Source: Henricia sp. BOLD:AAB3569 (taxonomy: Eukaryota > Echinodermata > Asteroidea > Spinulosida > Echinasteridae). Taken from it: 64,000 bases of DNA. This document shows positions 1 through 10,607 of the stretch, piece after piece. The position numbers were made by a program, and so were the translations under genes. The DNA lies in contig JBBELK010000837.1 in assembly GCA_037783545.1 (NCBI GenBank), positions 124,001-188,000 on the forward strand, written 5' to 3'. The notes under the pieces are model-generated. The model was not told the origin of the DNA and did not search any database. It saw only the letters and a list, made by a program, of their open reading frames with translations. Numbering within the stretch: position 1 is the first letter of the stretch; the number at the start of each line of letters is the position of its first letter.

Positions 1-3000
1 CGGGGAGGTATTTTATATGATTGTTAACTTAGAACGAAATCCATTTTCTGGAGAGAAAAAAAATCTGAACAAGCTCCTTTAAGATATAATTAAAATATAT
101 TTAAAATATGCAGGGTGTCTCAAGATGGTAGTGAAATATCAAATGCTTCTTGAGTTGAATTATAGATTTTACAACTACAGCAGAAGATATTTTCATCCAA
201 GGTACATGAATAACATTGTCCTAAAAATGCCATTAAACAATATTATTGTTTACCTTGAATCCGGTCATTCAGACTGTTGAAGTAAAACCGTTAGCTCTTA
301 AATAGATAGAAATTGATAGTTCTCAAATAATTGTAATCACTTATTGCTCCATTGCATTTTCAATTAGGAAATTTATGCTCCGACGCCCTAAACGTGCCCC
401 GCCCCCTTTTCAAAACAGAGATCGCGGCGGGTTCTCTTCTGTTGGACTTTCCTTCGCATGCTTTATCCAGCAAATCTGCAATGCTTATCAACTTACCTGG
501 ACCCCACACAAATTGTGCTAACAATGACATAAGTATGTTCAATTAAGGTAGATCATTACCACCACTGTTCATTATGCAGTGGGCATTTGGCCCTTATTTT
601 CAAAAGTGGTAAGCGCTGATTTTAGTAATGACATTCTCGGAATAATGGTGCTCAGCCAACCATTACTCCGGTAGACAACCAAGATATTTTAGTTGGAATA
701 TCCATAATATTCTCGCATGAAGCGATCTTCATGTATGGTCACTCGATGGTCAATACCTAGAACTGTGAAAATGAGGGGCTGACCCCTCATTTAGTCCGAC
801 CAGTGGACATGATGTAAAGATCGTAACCAGAGATTTGTCTTACTCATTAGGGAAACACTTGATACAGTGCTTGCCCCCAACGCCGCCATGAGCCCTCAAT
901 CACCATTCCACTGGCCTACATCAACGTAAATTCATTACAAACGAAACCAATTGATGCCCGGGAGAAGACCTTTTCCGATGGATGGAGTCCGAAACACAAA
1001 TTACTATCTGGATCATCTTGCCCCTATCGGTAGCTAGAGTTGTGTTCCAGCCTCCGCGATTAAGACAACAAGATGCAACCGGATCCTGATGGAATTACGC
1101 ACAGCCTTCTAGCACACGCGTGTTCTCTTCTGCATCTTATCTGAGAGTAGAGGTTTTTCTACGGAAAGCAACAGTGGTTACCATCGGCCACACCCATACA
1201 TTAACGATCTGTATCCGACCAAATAACCATTTCTATACACATAACCAACATCATAATCCTTAAATGGATATGAGTTGCCCATTGACGACGCGATTTCGGA
1301 GGTGTGGTGCGTTAACAAAAGGGAAAAGTGTGTTGAAGGGCAGGGGAAGTGTAGGAATAGACAGCCGAAGTGTGACGTGTTTGCCGCGGTAATTGGCTGT
1401 TAACATCATGGCCGTCGGAAAAAGTACCATTGCAAAAGCACAGGGACACGGTTCGGTGATTTTTGTAGTATATAGGGCCATTGCCTAGGCAACTAACAAA
1501 ATATGACGTATTCACTTTGGCAGTCTATTGTATACGTTGTCTTTTGTAAACCCTCTTATTTAAATAATGACCCACAGGAATGAGAAACCTGACCTTGGAT
1601 ATGGCAAACACGCCGACGACCCCTTTCTTCAATACGCTGGATTTTTCCTTCGGGGATTTCTAGCTGTTTAATGGATAGTATTGTATTCGTCAATTGATAT
1701 TTAGAGGACAGCAGTACGCTACATGTAAAACCTGTCATAAAATATCCGTGTAAACTGGGTTTGTATGTTGATGTAGTTTGGTCTTAAAAGCCACACCACC
1801 ACTAGACATGATATCAAGTCGATATAGACAGTTGTACCACTCCTCCATGGTTGTACCTTGTCCGTCGACGCCTTTTTATTCCCCGAGCCACGTCCGTTTT
1901 TATGTGCAGCATACACATAGCACGGCGGTTCGCCCTCCAAAGAGATAACGGGCATTCACTTGGTCTGGTTCCCAGAAGAAAAAAGGTCTTACTATTTACA
2001 GACGACAGTGTGTTTTATCGTTAGCAGACAACGTTAGCTATGCTCAGCACGATTTGGGGCCTAAGGACTCCCCCTAACGCCCCTATATGACACAACACAC
2101 ACTTCCCTTTTGTTAACGCACCAACACCCTTGGATGTTTGAGACACAATGGGGGAACAATGGTAGGGGTGTACCCTCGGCCCCATATCGTGCTGCATATG
2201 TCGTTAGCAGTTTGAAAAATATAACCGGACCAAGAATACAAATAACATTTTGGGTCCTATAGATAAGACATATTTGGGTGCAAATCCCACTGTGAGACAT
2301 AGTAAGGCTAGATATTTTGAGGTCCTTTTTTGCGAAAATGATTTACATAATTTCGACTAAAGTGCAGTTTTAGGTCATCTTGTGGATTTACAAAACGCAC
2401 AATTTTGTTTTCATCAAAATGTTCATTCCAAAAAAATATTTCTCCAAAACCATCATTTCCCGTCATTATAACAATCTTTGTCGATAGCCATTCCAAACGT
2501 ATTCAGGCAATTAAAATATACTTTTTACTAAAAATTTGAATTTAAAAACCACGCATCGCAACGTAAGTCAAAATGAGCGATTACCGGCGACGCGAGTTTG
2601 CATTAAATATCGATTATTGGCGTTGAAATTGTTACGAATTGTCCAAACCACACGTAAGTGTACACTGTAGCGTGGCCATCATGTACTGCAGGCTGTATAA
2701 ACTAGACACTTTTACGCTAATTTCGCGCCAAATTTCAAAATTATTTAAAGGCACAGGTCGTTAGCAATGAGCACGCGCCAAACTCTTGCCACGAAATATG
2801 CAGCTTCATAGCAAAGGCATGGAGCTGCGTATTTTGTGGCACGAATATGGCGCGCGCGCATTGCTGATGAGCCTGTGCCTTCAAACACAAATAAAACATT
2901 TAAACAAATATGGCCTAATTGCCACGTTCAAATCCCATTTAGACACTGAAATGGTTGATCAAGAATTGCACAAAAAAAATGTCTCAATATTAGGAAAATA

Positions 3001-3238
3001 TGTCTTGCTAGCAATAAGGTAAATTTTCAAAAGAATTATTAAATAAAATCTAAAGGTCTTTAGTATAAAGTAACATTGTTCTTAAACTCACGAGCATTGC
3101 CGCATAAATAAATGTATAACAATATACATGTATAAAGAAAAATCTCCCCTATATAGGAAATTTAGGATATGTCGGGTACGATTTTTGAATTGACTTGTTA
3201 ACAAAAACGGGAACAACAAATTATCGGTATGAATAGCA
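1..3238. other. Left flank without recognisable genes
   Basis: Only short, unrelated open frames occur here and none resembles a known protein. A weak inverted pair of about 35 bp is visible (about 1301-1334 against 2094-2128, sharing GGTGCGTTAACAAAAGGGAA). No tRNA, rRNA or long tandem repeat was seen. Confidence 0.6.
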
Positions 3239-3241
3239 TAA

Positions 3242-3510
3242 AGGCCTCTCACACACGGAAAAATCGTATCAAACTATACCTAAACGCGTGTGATACAATT
3301 TGCTACGAGCTGTACGACTGTCCTACGATTTATATATACGAGTTGCATGAGTTTGCTTACGAGTTGGCAACAGGTGGCGCTGCTACGAATTGCTACGAGT
3401 TGTTACGAGCGGTGCGCGAGTTACACGAATATCTCGAGTTGTCACACGAGTTTTCCCGAGTGAAGCTCCTGCCGTTCGCGCCCGAGATTTTTCCCTGTGT
3501 GAGAGGCCCT
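3242..3510. mobile_element. PIF/Harbinger-like MITE, 269 bp
   Basis: The ends form a terminal inverted repeat: the left end reads AGGCCTCTCACACACGG and the right end, inverted, reads AGGGCCTCTCACACAGGG. The element is flanked by TAA at 3239-3241 and 3511-3513, a 3-bp duplication typical of the PIF/Harbinger superfamily. The interior is rich in TACGAG/CGAGTT words and stays open for 94 codons, but it encodes nothing recognisable. No transposase is present, so it is non-autonomous. The superfamily assignment rests on the TSD and the GGCC-type end and is an inference. Confidence 0.6.
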
Positions 3511-3513
3511 TAA

Positions 3514-4042
3514 TGGATACTGGTAGGCCCTCTGCACGAGGAAATGTAATTCACAAACACAAGCTTTTGAAAATGCGATACGAAATTTTAAGGAACGTGA
3601 CTAGATCACATTTTTGCCGAGACCCCCATTTTTCCCATGTGTGTTGAGATTTTGATACCATATCATTTAAAATATTTGTATCATTACAGTTCTGGAATTG
3701 TGCGAATCCAATCCACATTTTTGTGACCATAAAAATAAATCTGTGGCATTTCTACGCTCATTAAAATACCGAAATTCATAAAATTGTTAAGTTGCGTGGT
3801 AGGAAGGGTCTTGACGGACTGCCGGAAGAACTTACGCGCAGTGAATATTTAATACGCGTGGCTCAACGGCGTAGTAAGCGCGTCACGGCTTTCGTCACTT
3901 GTGAAATTGTGCCTGCCCACGGTATTTTTTAGATACACGGGTCATTTGTTCGGTCCGTGAGGTCGCGGTTTAGAGCGGTTAGCGAGAGAGCTGGATACGT
4001 GTTATATGTGTTGCACGCGGCCGGTGTGAAGTACCGAATCAA
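3514..4042. other. Intergenic, nothing recognised
   Basis: No gene or well-defined repeat was seen. The right part may be a very decayed continuation of the left palindrome arm (a TTAATACGCG-like word also occurs, inverted, near 9795-9804), but the match is too weak to assert. Confidence 0.4.
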
Positions 4043-4479
4043 TAGACCGTGTATATATAAATTGACCTCGAGAACTTGCGGTACGCTGCGAGATTCATCG
4101 GCTTCCGCGGAAAATGAGCTAAAGCGTGTGCAGCGATAGCCTTGTCCAAGGCTATGTATGAAATTGTGTGAATACGTGAAGAATTTGCCTGTATGCTATA
4201 TGCAGCGAAAGTGCGCCATCGCGCGGTGAATTGTAGCCAACTGCAAAATAGTCTGGTTACCAAAATATCTTGGTCTGAATCCTGACTTCTCGGGCGAGGC
4301 TGTATCATAGCCTTGTTCTTTCTGTATTCGATTTGTTAAGTGTTTCTTTATATCTGCGTTCGAAATCGGACGTAATTACTTATGCGAAACCCGAGTACTT
4401 AGAAATATTCATATCTTACATAACATCCTATCAACTTGAGATGACGAAGAAGGAGTTGCAGTTTTAGAAGTGGGATAAA

Positions 4480-4625
4480 AAAAACCAGAGAAATGCCCCA
4501 GGGGAAAACCCACGCGGTCAAGTAGGGACTGCAAACCCAATCTACATACACGCCCCGGATTCGAACCCGGGACGCGTAATTTTTTTTACACCACTGCGAG
4601 GGGAGACGATGCGGTTTGTACCTTT
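4480..4625 (-). repeat. tRNA-related SINE fragment, minus strand
   Basis: Read on the minus strand it contains the B-box-like CCCGGGTTCGAATCCGGGG near 4555-4573, followed by a conserved stretch (inverse of ACTGCAAACCCAATC at about 4528-4542). The ACTGCAAACCCAATC..CATACACGCCC block recurs at about 6630-6653. The T-run and the CACTGCGAGGGG segment at 4577-4607 recur inverted at about 4950-4979. The boundaries are uncertain. Confidence 0.4.
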
Positions 4626-4652
4626 TTAGCGTCTTGAGAGGAGACTATATAA

Positions 4653-4711
4653 TAGGTTAGGGTTCAGGGTTAGGGTTTAGGGTTGGTTATTTTAAAGGAA
4701 TTTAGGGTTTT
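4653..4711 (+). repeat. Degenerate TTAGGG-like stretch
   Basis: Four to five imperfect TTAGGG-type words occur (GGTTAGGGTTCAGGGTTAGGG and nearby TTTAGGGTT). This resembles the animal telomere repeat but is short and degenerate, and it lies inside the foldback element, so it does not mark a chromosome end. Confidence 0.35.
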
Positions 4712-4733
4712 GAATGCGGTCGGTTTGCAACCA

Positions 4734-4860
4734 GCTTCGTGGTCTGGTTAGAAGAGAGCTCGACTTGTAATCATAAGATCCCTGGTTCGAATCTATGCAT
4801 GTTTGGGATTTTCCGAAATTTCTCGGTTTCTTCTTTTTCTCTAATAGTGAGAGTAGGCCT
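4734..4860 (+). repeat. tRNA-derived SINE head (tRNA-Thr-like)
   Basis: The sequence has an A-box-like GTGGTCTGGTTAGA, a loop reading CTTGTAA (UGU, Thr-like) and a good B box, GGTTCGAATCT at 4783-4793. The acceptor ends do not pair into a cloverleaf. A T/C-rich segment follows, as in tRNA-derived SINEs. It lies within the interior of the foldback element. Confidence 0.5.
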
Positions 4861-6591
4861 AAGAGTTGTCACTATTTCCAAGATTGTCACTCGAGAAGTG
4901 TCAGTCATTGGAAACTTAGACTCTATTCGGGTTGAACAATTGGGGTGTACCCCTCGCTGCGGTGTAAAAAAAAACCACGCACCTGGGACCCCAGAGGTGA
5001 AAGGCGACGAAAGAACCCATACGCCAACCCGACCGCCCCTGCCATCATGTGTATTGTATGTAGGCCTGTCTGATGCAACTGAGGAAATCAACGGTAGTTT
5101 GAATTATGCAGCCTACAAATTGCAAATTGATGACTTTCACTCAGACCAGAAGATATCCCTCACATATTTTCTGTAAAGGTATGACGTGTTTGTGAACTTA
5201 CCAACTGGGTATATGCTATACGTACGGAAAATCTGCTATTTTTCAAACGGCACCGTATTGTTCTGTCAAAACAACCGTTAACCAATGAGCTTTCGCGTCT
5301 CGGTGCTCTGTTCGAAAAATTTGCATAAAGAGTCCCCGCCCATAAAACACATCGAATACAGAAAGAACAAGGCTATGATACAGCCTCGCCCGAGAAGTCA
5401 GGATTCAGACCAAGATGTTTTGGTAACCAGACTATTTTGCAGTTGGCTACAATTAACCGCGCGATGGCGCACTTTCGCTGCATAGCATACAGGCAAATTC
5501 TTCACGTATTCACACAATCTCATACATAGCCTTGGACAAGGCTAGTGCAGCGACCGTTTTTTTCTGTACCATTTTGGCTATGCGTCAAAATAAGCATTTT
5601 CACCAAACGAGTTTGGGGTCCACTTGAAAAAAATTTCAAACCCCATTACTTGTGGGAAAAATGAATTGGACACGTTCAAATTACGTCACTTCCTACAAAT
5701 CGCCACGTGCATCAGAATTTTGAGCGTATTTTTGTTTGTGACGCGCATCGGCTGCGCCGTATTTCGAACAAATTTCGAGCAACACGCGCGCGTGTTTGGA
5801 ACATGTTACAGCGTGTGCGTGCGCGTACTTGGTAGCGTTTAATACGCAGTAGCATTTCTTCCTACGAATAAACAGTTCATGAAAATATAAATCGGATCTT
5901 CTATTTCCGTCCCTGAGATAAACTGGTAACCCTGGACGTAATATAAAAACCACGCTGCGCATCGCTGGTAGTCCGCAAGTGGCGCGAATATTTTGGCGCC
6001 AGTGTTTTGACGCGAATACGATGCATTTATGGCCGTTTTCAAAATCACTTAATTCTGCTTCAGACAGTCTTTGCGATTTTCTGTCCTTGCCGTGTGTACT
6101 TTATTTTTTTTAGGTTTTTGTTGGTGGTTTCATCTACTCTCAACAAACGTGAACGACCAAGTTGACGTTCAAACCAGATAATTTTGTTTAACTAAGTTAT
6201 TATTTGTGAGATGCACCAAGCCAGAGCCTGTAATTTGCAAACGGGAAACTAAATGTTAATTATTTGTATTTGTTTGTGAGTTCATTTTATTTATTGAATG
6301 GGTAGAATTATATTATTGGCGTTTGGGCGCTAACAAACGTGGTATTGTAAAATGACAAACCAAATAATATCAAAACCCTATTGTCATTCCCCTACTTGAC
6401 CTGGAAGTGTGATCCCCCGCGAGACTTTACACGGTCTATACCGGATTCGCTGTAACAGAAATGGCAAAAAGCAAACAGACTGTGGTTTCTGGGTGGCGTG
6501 CGCCACGCAGCAATGGACCTCCACTTGAAAATGAAGAAATCGGGGCGCCATATAGGCAAAGGTTATACACACAAAAGGCCATGTAACCTAG

Positions 6592-6715
6592 TACTGGAAA
6601 ACCCACCCAGTCAATAAATTAAGCGACTGCAAACCCAATCCGCATACACGCCCAAGAAGAGAAACCCGGGCCGAGAGATGTGAAGGGAAAGAAACACTAC
6701 GCCAACCCGGAGTAC
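6592..6715. repeat. SINE-related fragment
   Basis: It shares the order GGAAAACCCAC, ACTGCAAACCCAATC, CATACACGCCC, CCCGGG and ACGCCAACCCG with sequence at about 4500-4580 and 4980-5035. It is a third copy of that small family and is unique to the left palindrome arm, so it probably inserted after the palindrome formed. Confidence 0.4.
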
Positions 6716-6984
6716 TTTTCGAAGGCTAAAAGTGAATTTTGACGTTTACATGTGCACGAAATGATTTACTCATCGCCATGTTGACATTTTTGCACGCGCT
6801 TTATAGTCAAAAAGCACATTTCTGAAATATCACCTTACAGTCAAAATCAAACATTAAAGGGCCCCTTATTTAGGATTTTTATCAATGAAATCTATTCTTT
6901 AAAACCACTCTACTCAGTTAAAGTCATAAAAATCCTATTGGGAGCTTGTTTTGGGGGTTAAAACAAAGGTTTTTAGTGTTTATG

Positions 6985-7350
6985 CTAATGCGAATATGCA
7001 TATTCATGACCAAGGTCACTATGTCACAAGAGGCAAACACAGGAAAATCACATTCAACTGTGCACAAAAGATTCCACTTTTTTCTCAATTTTCCTGAAAC
7101 TTTTGTAATCCATGGCAGTTTGAGTTTGTTTACATGTTGCCTGCTGTAAGCCATGACAAAACTGGGGGTAGAAACTGCAGCAATTTGCCACAAGTCCAAC
7201 TTGAAGTATTATGTTTTTTCTTAACTTTTCCCTTCTGTCTTCCTTATATGATGTACTCAAAACAGCGCCCTCTGTCTGTGATTTATTGCAGTGAAATCTT
7301 TAAAGTTGAAAAAGGCCACCTTTTATTGATTTTACATCCAAACGAACAAT
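6985..7350 (+). repeat. Dispersed repeat, copy 1 (family unknown)
   Basis: It matches 12850-13140 in inverted orientation. Shared words include AGGCAAACACAGGA, CATGGC or CATGGCTGCA, TTTGAGTTTGTTT followed by ACATGTTGC, and AAAGTTGAAAA. No termini, TIR or coding potential were recognised. It interrupts the left palindrome arm. Confidence 0.55.
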
Positions 7351-8267
7351 AGTATGTCTTGCTGAACAAGTAATCCGTCACTATGAAGCAAAGCTTAGGC
7401 ACAAAGTTGTTTAGCATGTCACAGCCCTTTAAAGAACATAACATAGAGGTCTTTGGAATCTCCACAATTCTGTGCAGTGGTCGGTTTTTCCCGATAAATC
7501 TTCGAAACAAAAACTTGTCCAACATATTTTGTCTTTAGATTTTCCCCATAATCTTGACTGCTTCGAACATCGACCGTCCGGCGCATTACGTCATTCCCCA
7601 AACAAAGCAATACCACAAGATGACGGGCTGTGGGGCTCATAGCTGCCACAGCTAAAAGCCAATCAGCGCATAGCGAGCTAGATTGGTTCCCGATCCTATG
7701 GCTTATTGCGAAAATATAAGGATCGGTAAAGGGCGGCCATGACGGGCAGAATTCTGCTCGTGGTCACGTGGTTATTAATATTTTATTTTTTAGTAAGTGC
7801 GTATATTTTTCATTGACATTTGTAACCCGGCTGTGCGTGTCGAACATATCCAAATGTAAATAAAGTAACATTGCCTAAAGCAAAGGGCTTCTTCAATTTT
7901 TAAATATAAAGCACACAATGTGCACGACCAATCACAGATCAAAATGAAGCGCCCTTTACCTGTCCTTATATCCTTCTATGTGGAATATGTGAACGGGAAC
8001 CAGTCTAATAGCGAGCATGGCGATCGGGAGAAAATAGCTAATCCGCTAAAAGTGAATTATTCCGTCCACATGTAAACGTCAAAAATTTACTTTTAGCCTT
8101 CTAAAAGTAAACCCGGAGTTTGGATCCAATTGTGCTTCTGTTATATCCCCTGCAATACCCAATAATACCACGGGCTTAACAGCCGCGGGCATTTTTCTCC
8201 GTATACACTGAACAACGATTTGAACTATAAGGGGGGTAAAATCTCAACAGGAAAATCATCTTCAATC

Positions 8268-8456
8268 TCCATTACGCACCCTGCACCTACAAAGGACTGC
8301 TACAAATATTCCTTTATTCCAAGAACAACAACTCCGTGGAACCTACTCGCTACAGATGTCAGGGAAGCTACTTAATCAGTGGAGTCCTTTAAATCAAAAC
8401 TTCAAGGGATACAACTGTCCTCAATTCTTCAGGGACACACTAACAAAATTATTTAA
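8268..8456 (+). pseudogene. C-terminal remnant of a non-LTR reverse transcriptase
   Basis: The frame reads a KYSFIPRTTTPWNLLATDVR-type stretch followed by an ESFKSKL motif, the characteristic tail of jockey/CR1-group reverse transcriptase polyproteins. An in-frame TAA at 8373-8375 breaks it, and the natural stop is 8454-8456. The upstream catalytic domain is absent. It is unrelated in sequence to the intact element at 37328-39505 beyond family resemblance. Confidence 0.6.
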
Positions 8457-8970
8457 AACGTCCCGCTAGCCACCCGCACCTGCAACCGTATATCCCGTTT
8501 GTCTAGTTTGTTTGCAGTATGCTACAGATACAGATGAAATTACATCCTGGAATCAACAAGTCATCCAATATACCGTGTAAATCTCGCGGTGGGTCACACT
8601 TCCGGGGACCTGTCAGGGAATGGCAATGGGGTTTTAACGTTGCGACGATCTTTTTTGAATTATCACTTTACCGTACATCGCGTTTGTAAACGCCCAGAAG
8701 CCAATAAATGGAAAAGGCACCTTAAAATCTATCGAGTCAATAAATAAAATGAAGAAAATGTTGTCCGAGTTTGTCACAAACAAATAAAAATGTTTGACCT
8801 TTTGTTTCCGGTTTGCAAGTACCTTTACGAATGACAGGCTCACTGGCTTGGTGCATCTCATAAATATTAGCGTTGCTAAATCAAATATCTGGTTTGAACG
8901 TCAACTTGAACGTTCACTTCTGTTAAGAGTATATAAAGCCACCAAAAATCCCAAACAAATAAAGTATACA

Positions 8971-9214
8971 CACTGCAAAAAATGTGGTGTTAAATTAACA
9001 CTAGTGGTGTTGTCTTAATAGATACCAAGCCTGGTGTTAAGATTTAACACCACAAGTATTAGTTTGTTAAAACACCTAGGGTGTTAAAAATAATGCATTT
9101 ATTCCAAGTGTGAAATTAAAAGTAACACCTATGGTGTTAAATTTTAACACCAGGCTTGGTATCTATATAAGACAACACCACCGCTGTTAATTTAACACCA
9201 CAGTTTTTGCAGTG
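8971..9214. mobile_element. 244-bp MITE with long inverted termini
   Basis: It begins CACTGCAAAAAATGTGGTGT and ends in the inverse, with TTAACACCACAGTTTTTGCAGTG. TGGTGTTAA words recur in both halves, so almost the whole element folds back. The homologous position in the left palindrome arm (about 6088-6096) lacks it, which shows it is an insertion. No convincing target-site duplication could be read, so the superfamily is unassigned. Confidence 0.75.
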
Positions 9215-9820
9215 AATAGACAGAAATCGTACAAGACGGAAATCGTACAAGATGGAAATCGCAAAGACCGTCTGGAGCCGAACGAGAACTTTTGAAAACG
9301 GCTATAATGCAACGTATTCGAGCCAACTACATGACGCCAAAATATTCGCGCCACTTGCGGACTACCAGCGACGCGCAGTCATGGCTGTGTGGTTTTTCTA
9401 TTTTCGTGTAGGGTTACCAGTTTATCTCAGAGACGGAAATAAAAAGGTCAAATTTTAAATTTTGTTAACTTTTTGCTCAATTAACCTTTCGCACGGGTGA
9501 TATATGGGATTTTAAGGTTTTGACAGTGGACCCCGAATCGGTAGGTGAAAATGCTAATTTTGACGTGGGGTGAAAATGGAACCGACAACACGGTCACTGA
9601 ATGTGTTAAAACTCATATACACGAGGTCCCAGGAAGTCGACGAGTCTTGCGGAGTACCGCACGCTCTCGAGGTCAACTTACACGGTCTATTCTAAGATAT
9701 ACTTCCCACTTGCATTTCTTTTGGAAATGTTGCATTTCTGATGAGATAAATAAATGACAAAATTAATGCACAAAATTACGGCGCGAGTGTTTCCGCGCGT
9801 ATTAAGTGCGACATTTTTAG

Positions 9821-10039
9821 ATGCACGTAAAACGCGAACGCGAACGCGAAATGGCTTGAGCATTGGTCATATTTTTAGAAGGTATCGGAACCCAGGTTTG
9901 AATTTTGGTCACGGCAAAAGAGTTATCTTGCCACGAAAGTCACATTTGTGGATTTCTGATTCCGTCTGTTCTAAGATTTCCTCAATGTAACGACCAAGTG
10001 CTCAAGCATTTCGCGTTCACGTTCGCGTTTTACGTGCAT
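9821..10039. mobile_element. 219-bp foldback MITE-like element
   Basis: The two ends are ~49-bp inverted repeats: ATGCACGTAAAACGCGAACG at the left and its inverse CGTTCGCGTTTTACGTGCAT at the right. Inside them CGAAATGGCTTGAGCATTGG (left) pairs with CCAAGTGCTCAAGCATTTCG (right). No clear target duplication was found. It is non-coding. Confidence 0.6.
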
Positions 10040-10600
10040 TTAAACCTCCCTAATAGAGGGCGCTGCGTCCACGCGCAAAAGGTTATCATGTGCACTAACT
10101 GAATGCAATTTTTGAAGGAGAAAATGTGCAAGCCTGAAGAAAATGTTTGAATTAGATTATCTGTTGATTGTAGTAAGTAATTTTCTTCAAACTGTAGATC
10201 GTGGAACGGGCTAAGGAAACAGTTGATACAGTTTACCTGATTTTAGTGCTTATTTTCCTTGACGTTTGTGTACAATTTTTTACAAAGAAAAACGACAGTC
10301 ATTGGAACGATTTAGCTGTAAAAAAAGAGAAAGAACATTTTGTGAGTAATTTTATACATTGAGAAATAATTATTATTTACACTAAAATAAAGAATGTTAT
10401 ACACTGTATTTATGCTGAGACAAACGAACGAGACAAAACGCCAAATGGTTTTTGTTCTGTCGGCGTACAAGGTTTTATTGAGTCTTCGTTAAAAACATGA
10501 CATGTGACCAAAAGTTTCAGATTTAGATGAATGCACAGCGGTTTACCAAAAAAGTGTTTATAGAATACACTGTACCAAATAACTGTTTAAAGAATACCGA
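10040..10600. other. AT-rich intergenic DNA
   Basis: No gene, RNA or repeat was recognised in this stretch. Confidence 0.5.
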
Positions 10601-10607
10601 AGATGGG

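Larger units (their letters stand above)
4137..5544. mobile_element. Foldback/Mutator-like non-autonomous element, 1,408 bp
   Basis: The left terminal inverted repeat (4137-4337) and right one (about 5347-5544) are each about 200 bp and nearly identical. Both outer ends are themselves an 18-bp palindrome, TAGCCTTG-TC-CAAGGCTA. The element is flanked by a perfect 9-bp direct repeat GTGCAGCGA at 4128-4136 and 5545-5553. Long TIRs plus a 9-bp TSD are the hallmark of Mutator-like elements; other foldback types remain possible. The interior holds SINE-like pieces and no transposase. The opposite palindrome arm (near 9585-9600) lacks the element, which gives a paralogous empty site. Confidence 0.85.
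4043..7725 (+). repeat. Left arm of an old imperfect palindrome
   Basis: Inverted matches to 7945-9693 occur in matching order: 4043-4105 with about 9634-9693, 5565-6185 with 8885-9580, 6185-6440 with 8560-8890, 6708-6785 with 8045-8120, and about 7655-7725 with 7945-8025. The arm is interrupted by the foldback element at 4137-5544, by different sequence at about 6440-6700, and by a dispersed repeat at about 6800-7650. Divergence is substantial, with many substitutions and indels, so the duplication is old. Confidence 0.75.
7945..9693 (-). repeat. Right arm of the imperfect palindrome
   Basis: It is the inverted counterpart of 4043-7725. It carries its own private insertions: a reverse-transcriptase remnant (about 8268-8456) and a 244-bp MITE (8971-9214). 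The central spacer at about 7726-7944 is AT-rich and holds no gene. Confidence 0.75.

Noticed and set aside
3229..3513. 94-codon open frame with repeated YELHE-like residues
   Set aside because: The residue pattern comes from TACGAG-type DNA words inside a MITE whose ends coincide with the frame.
4653..4711. Chromosome end or interstitial telomere
   Set aside because: Only a few degenerate TTAGGG-like words are present, inside a transposable element; too short to indicate a telomere or fusion point.
4739..5176. 145-codon open frame in the foldback element
   Set aside because: It starts inside the tRNA-like SINE head and crosses SINE-derived sequence; not a transposase and not a recognisable protein.
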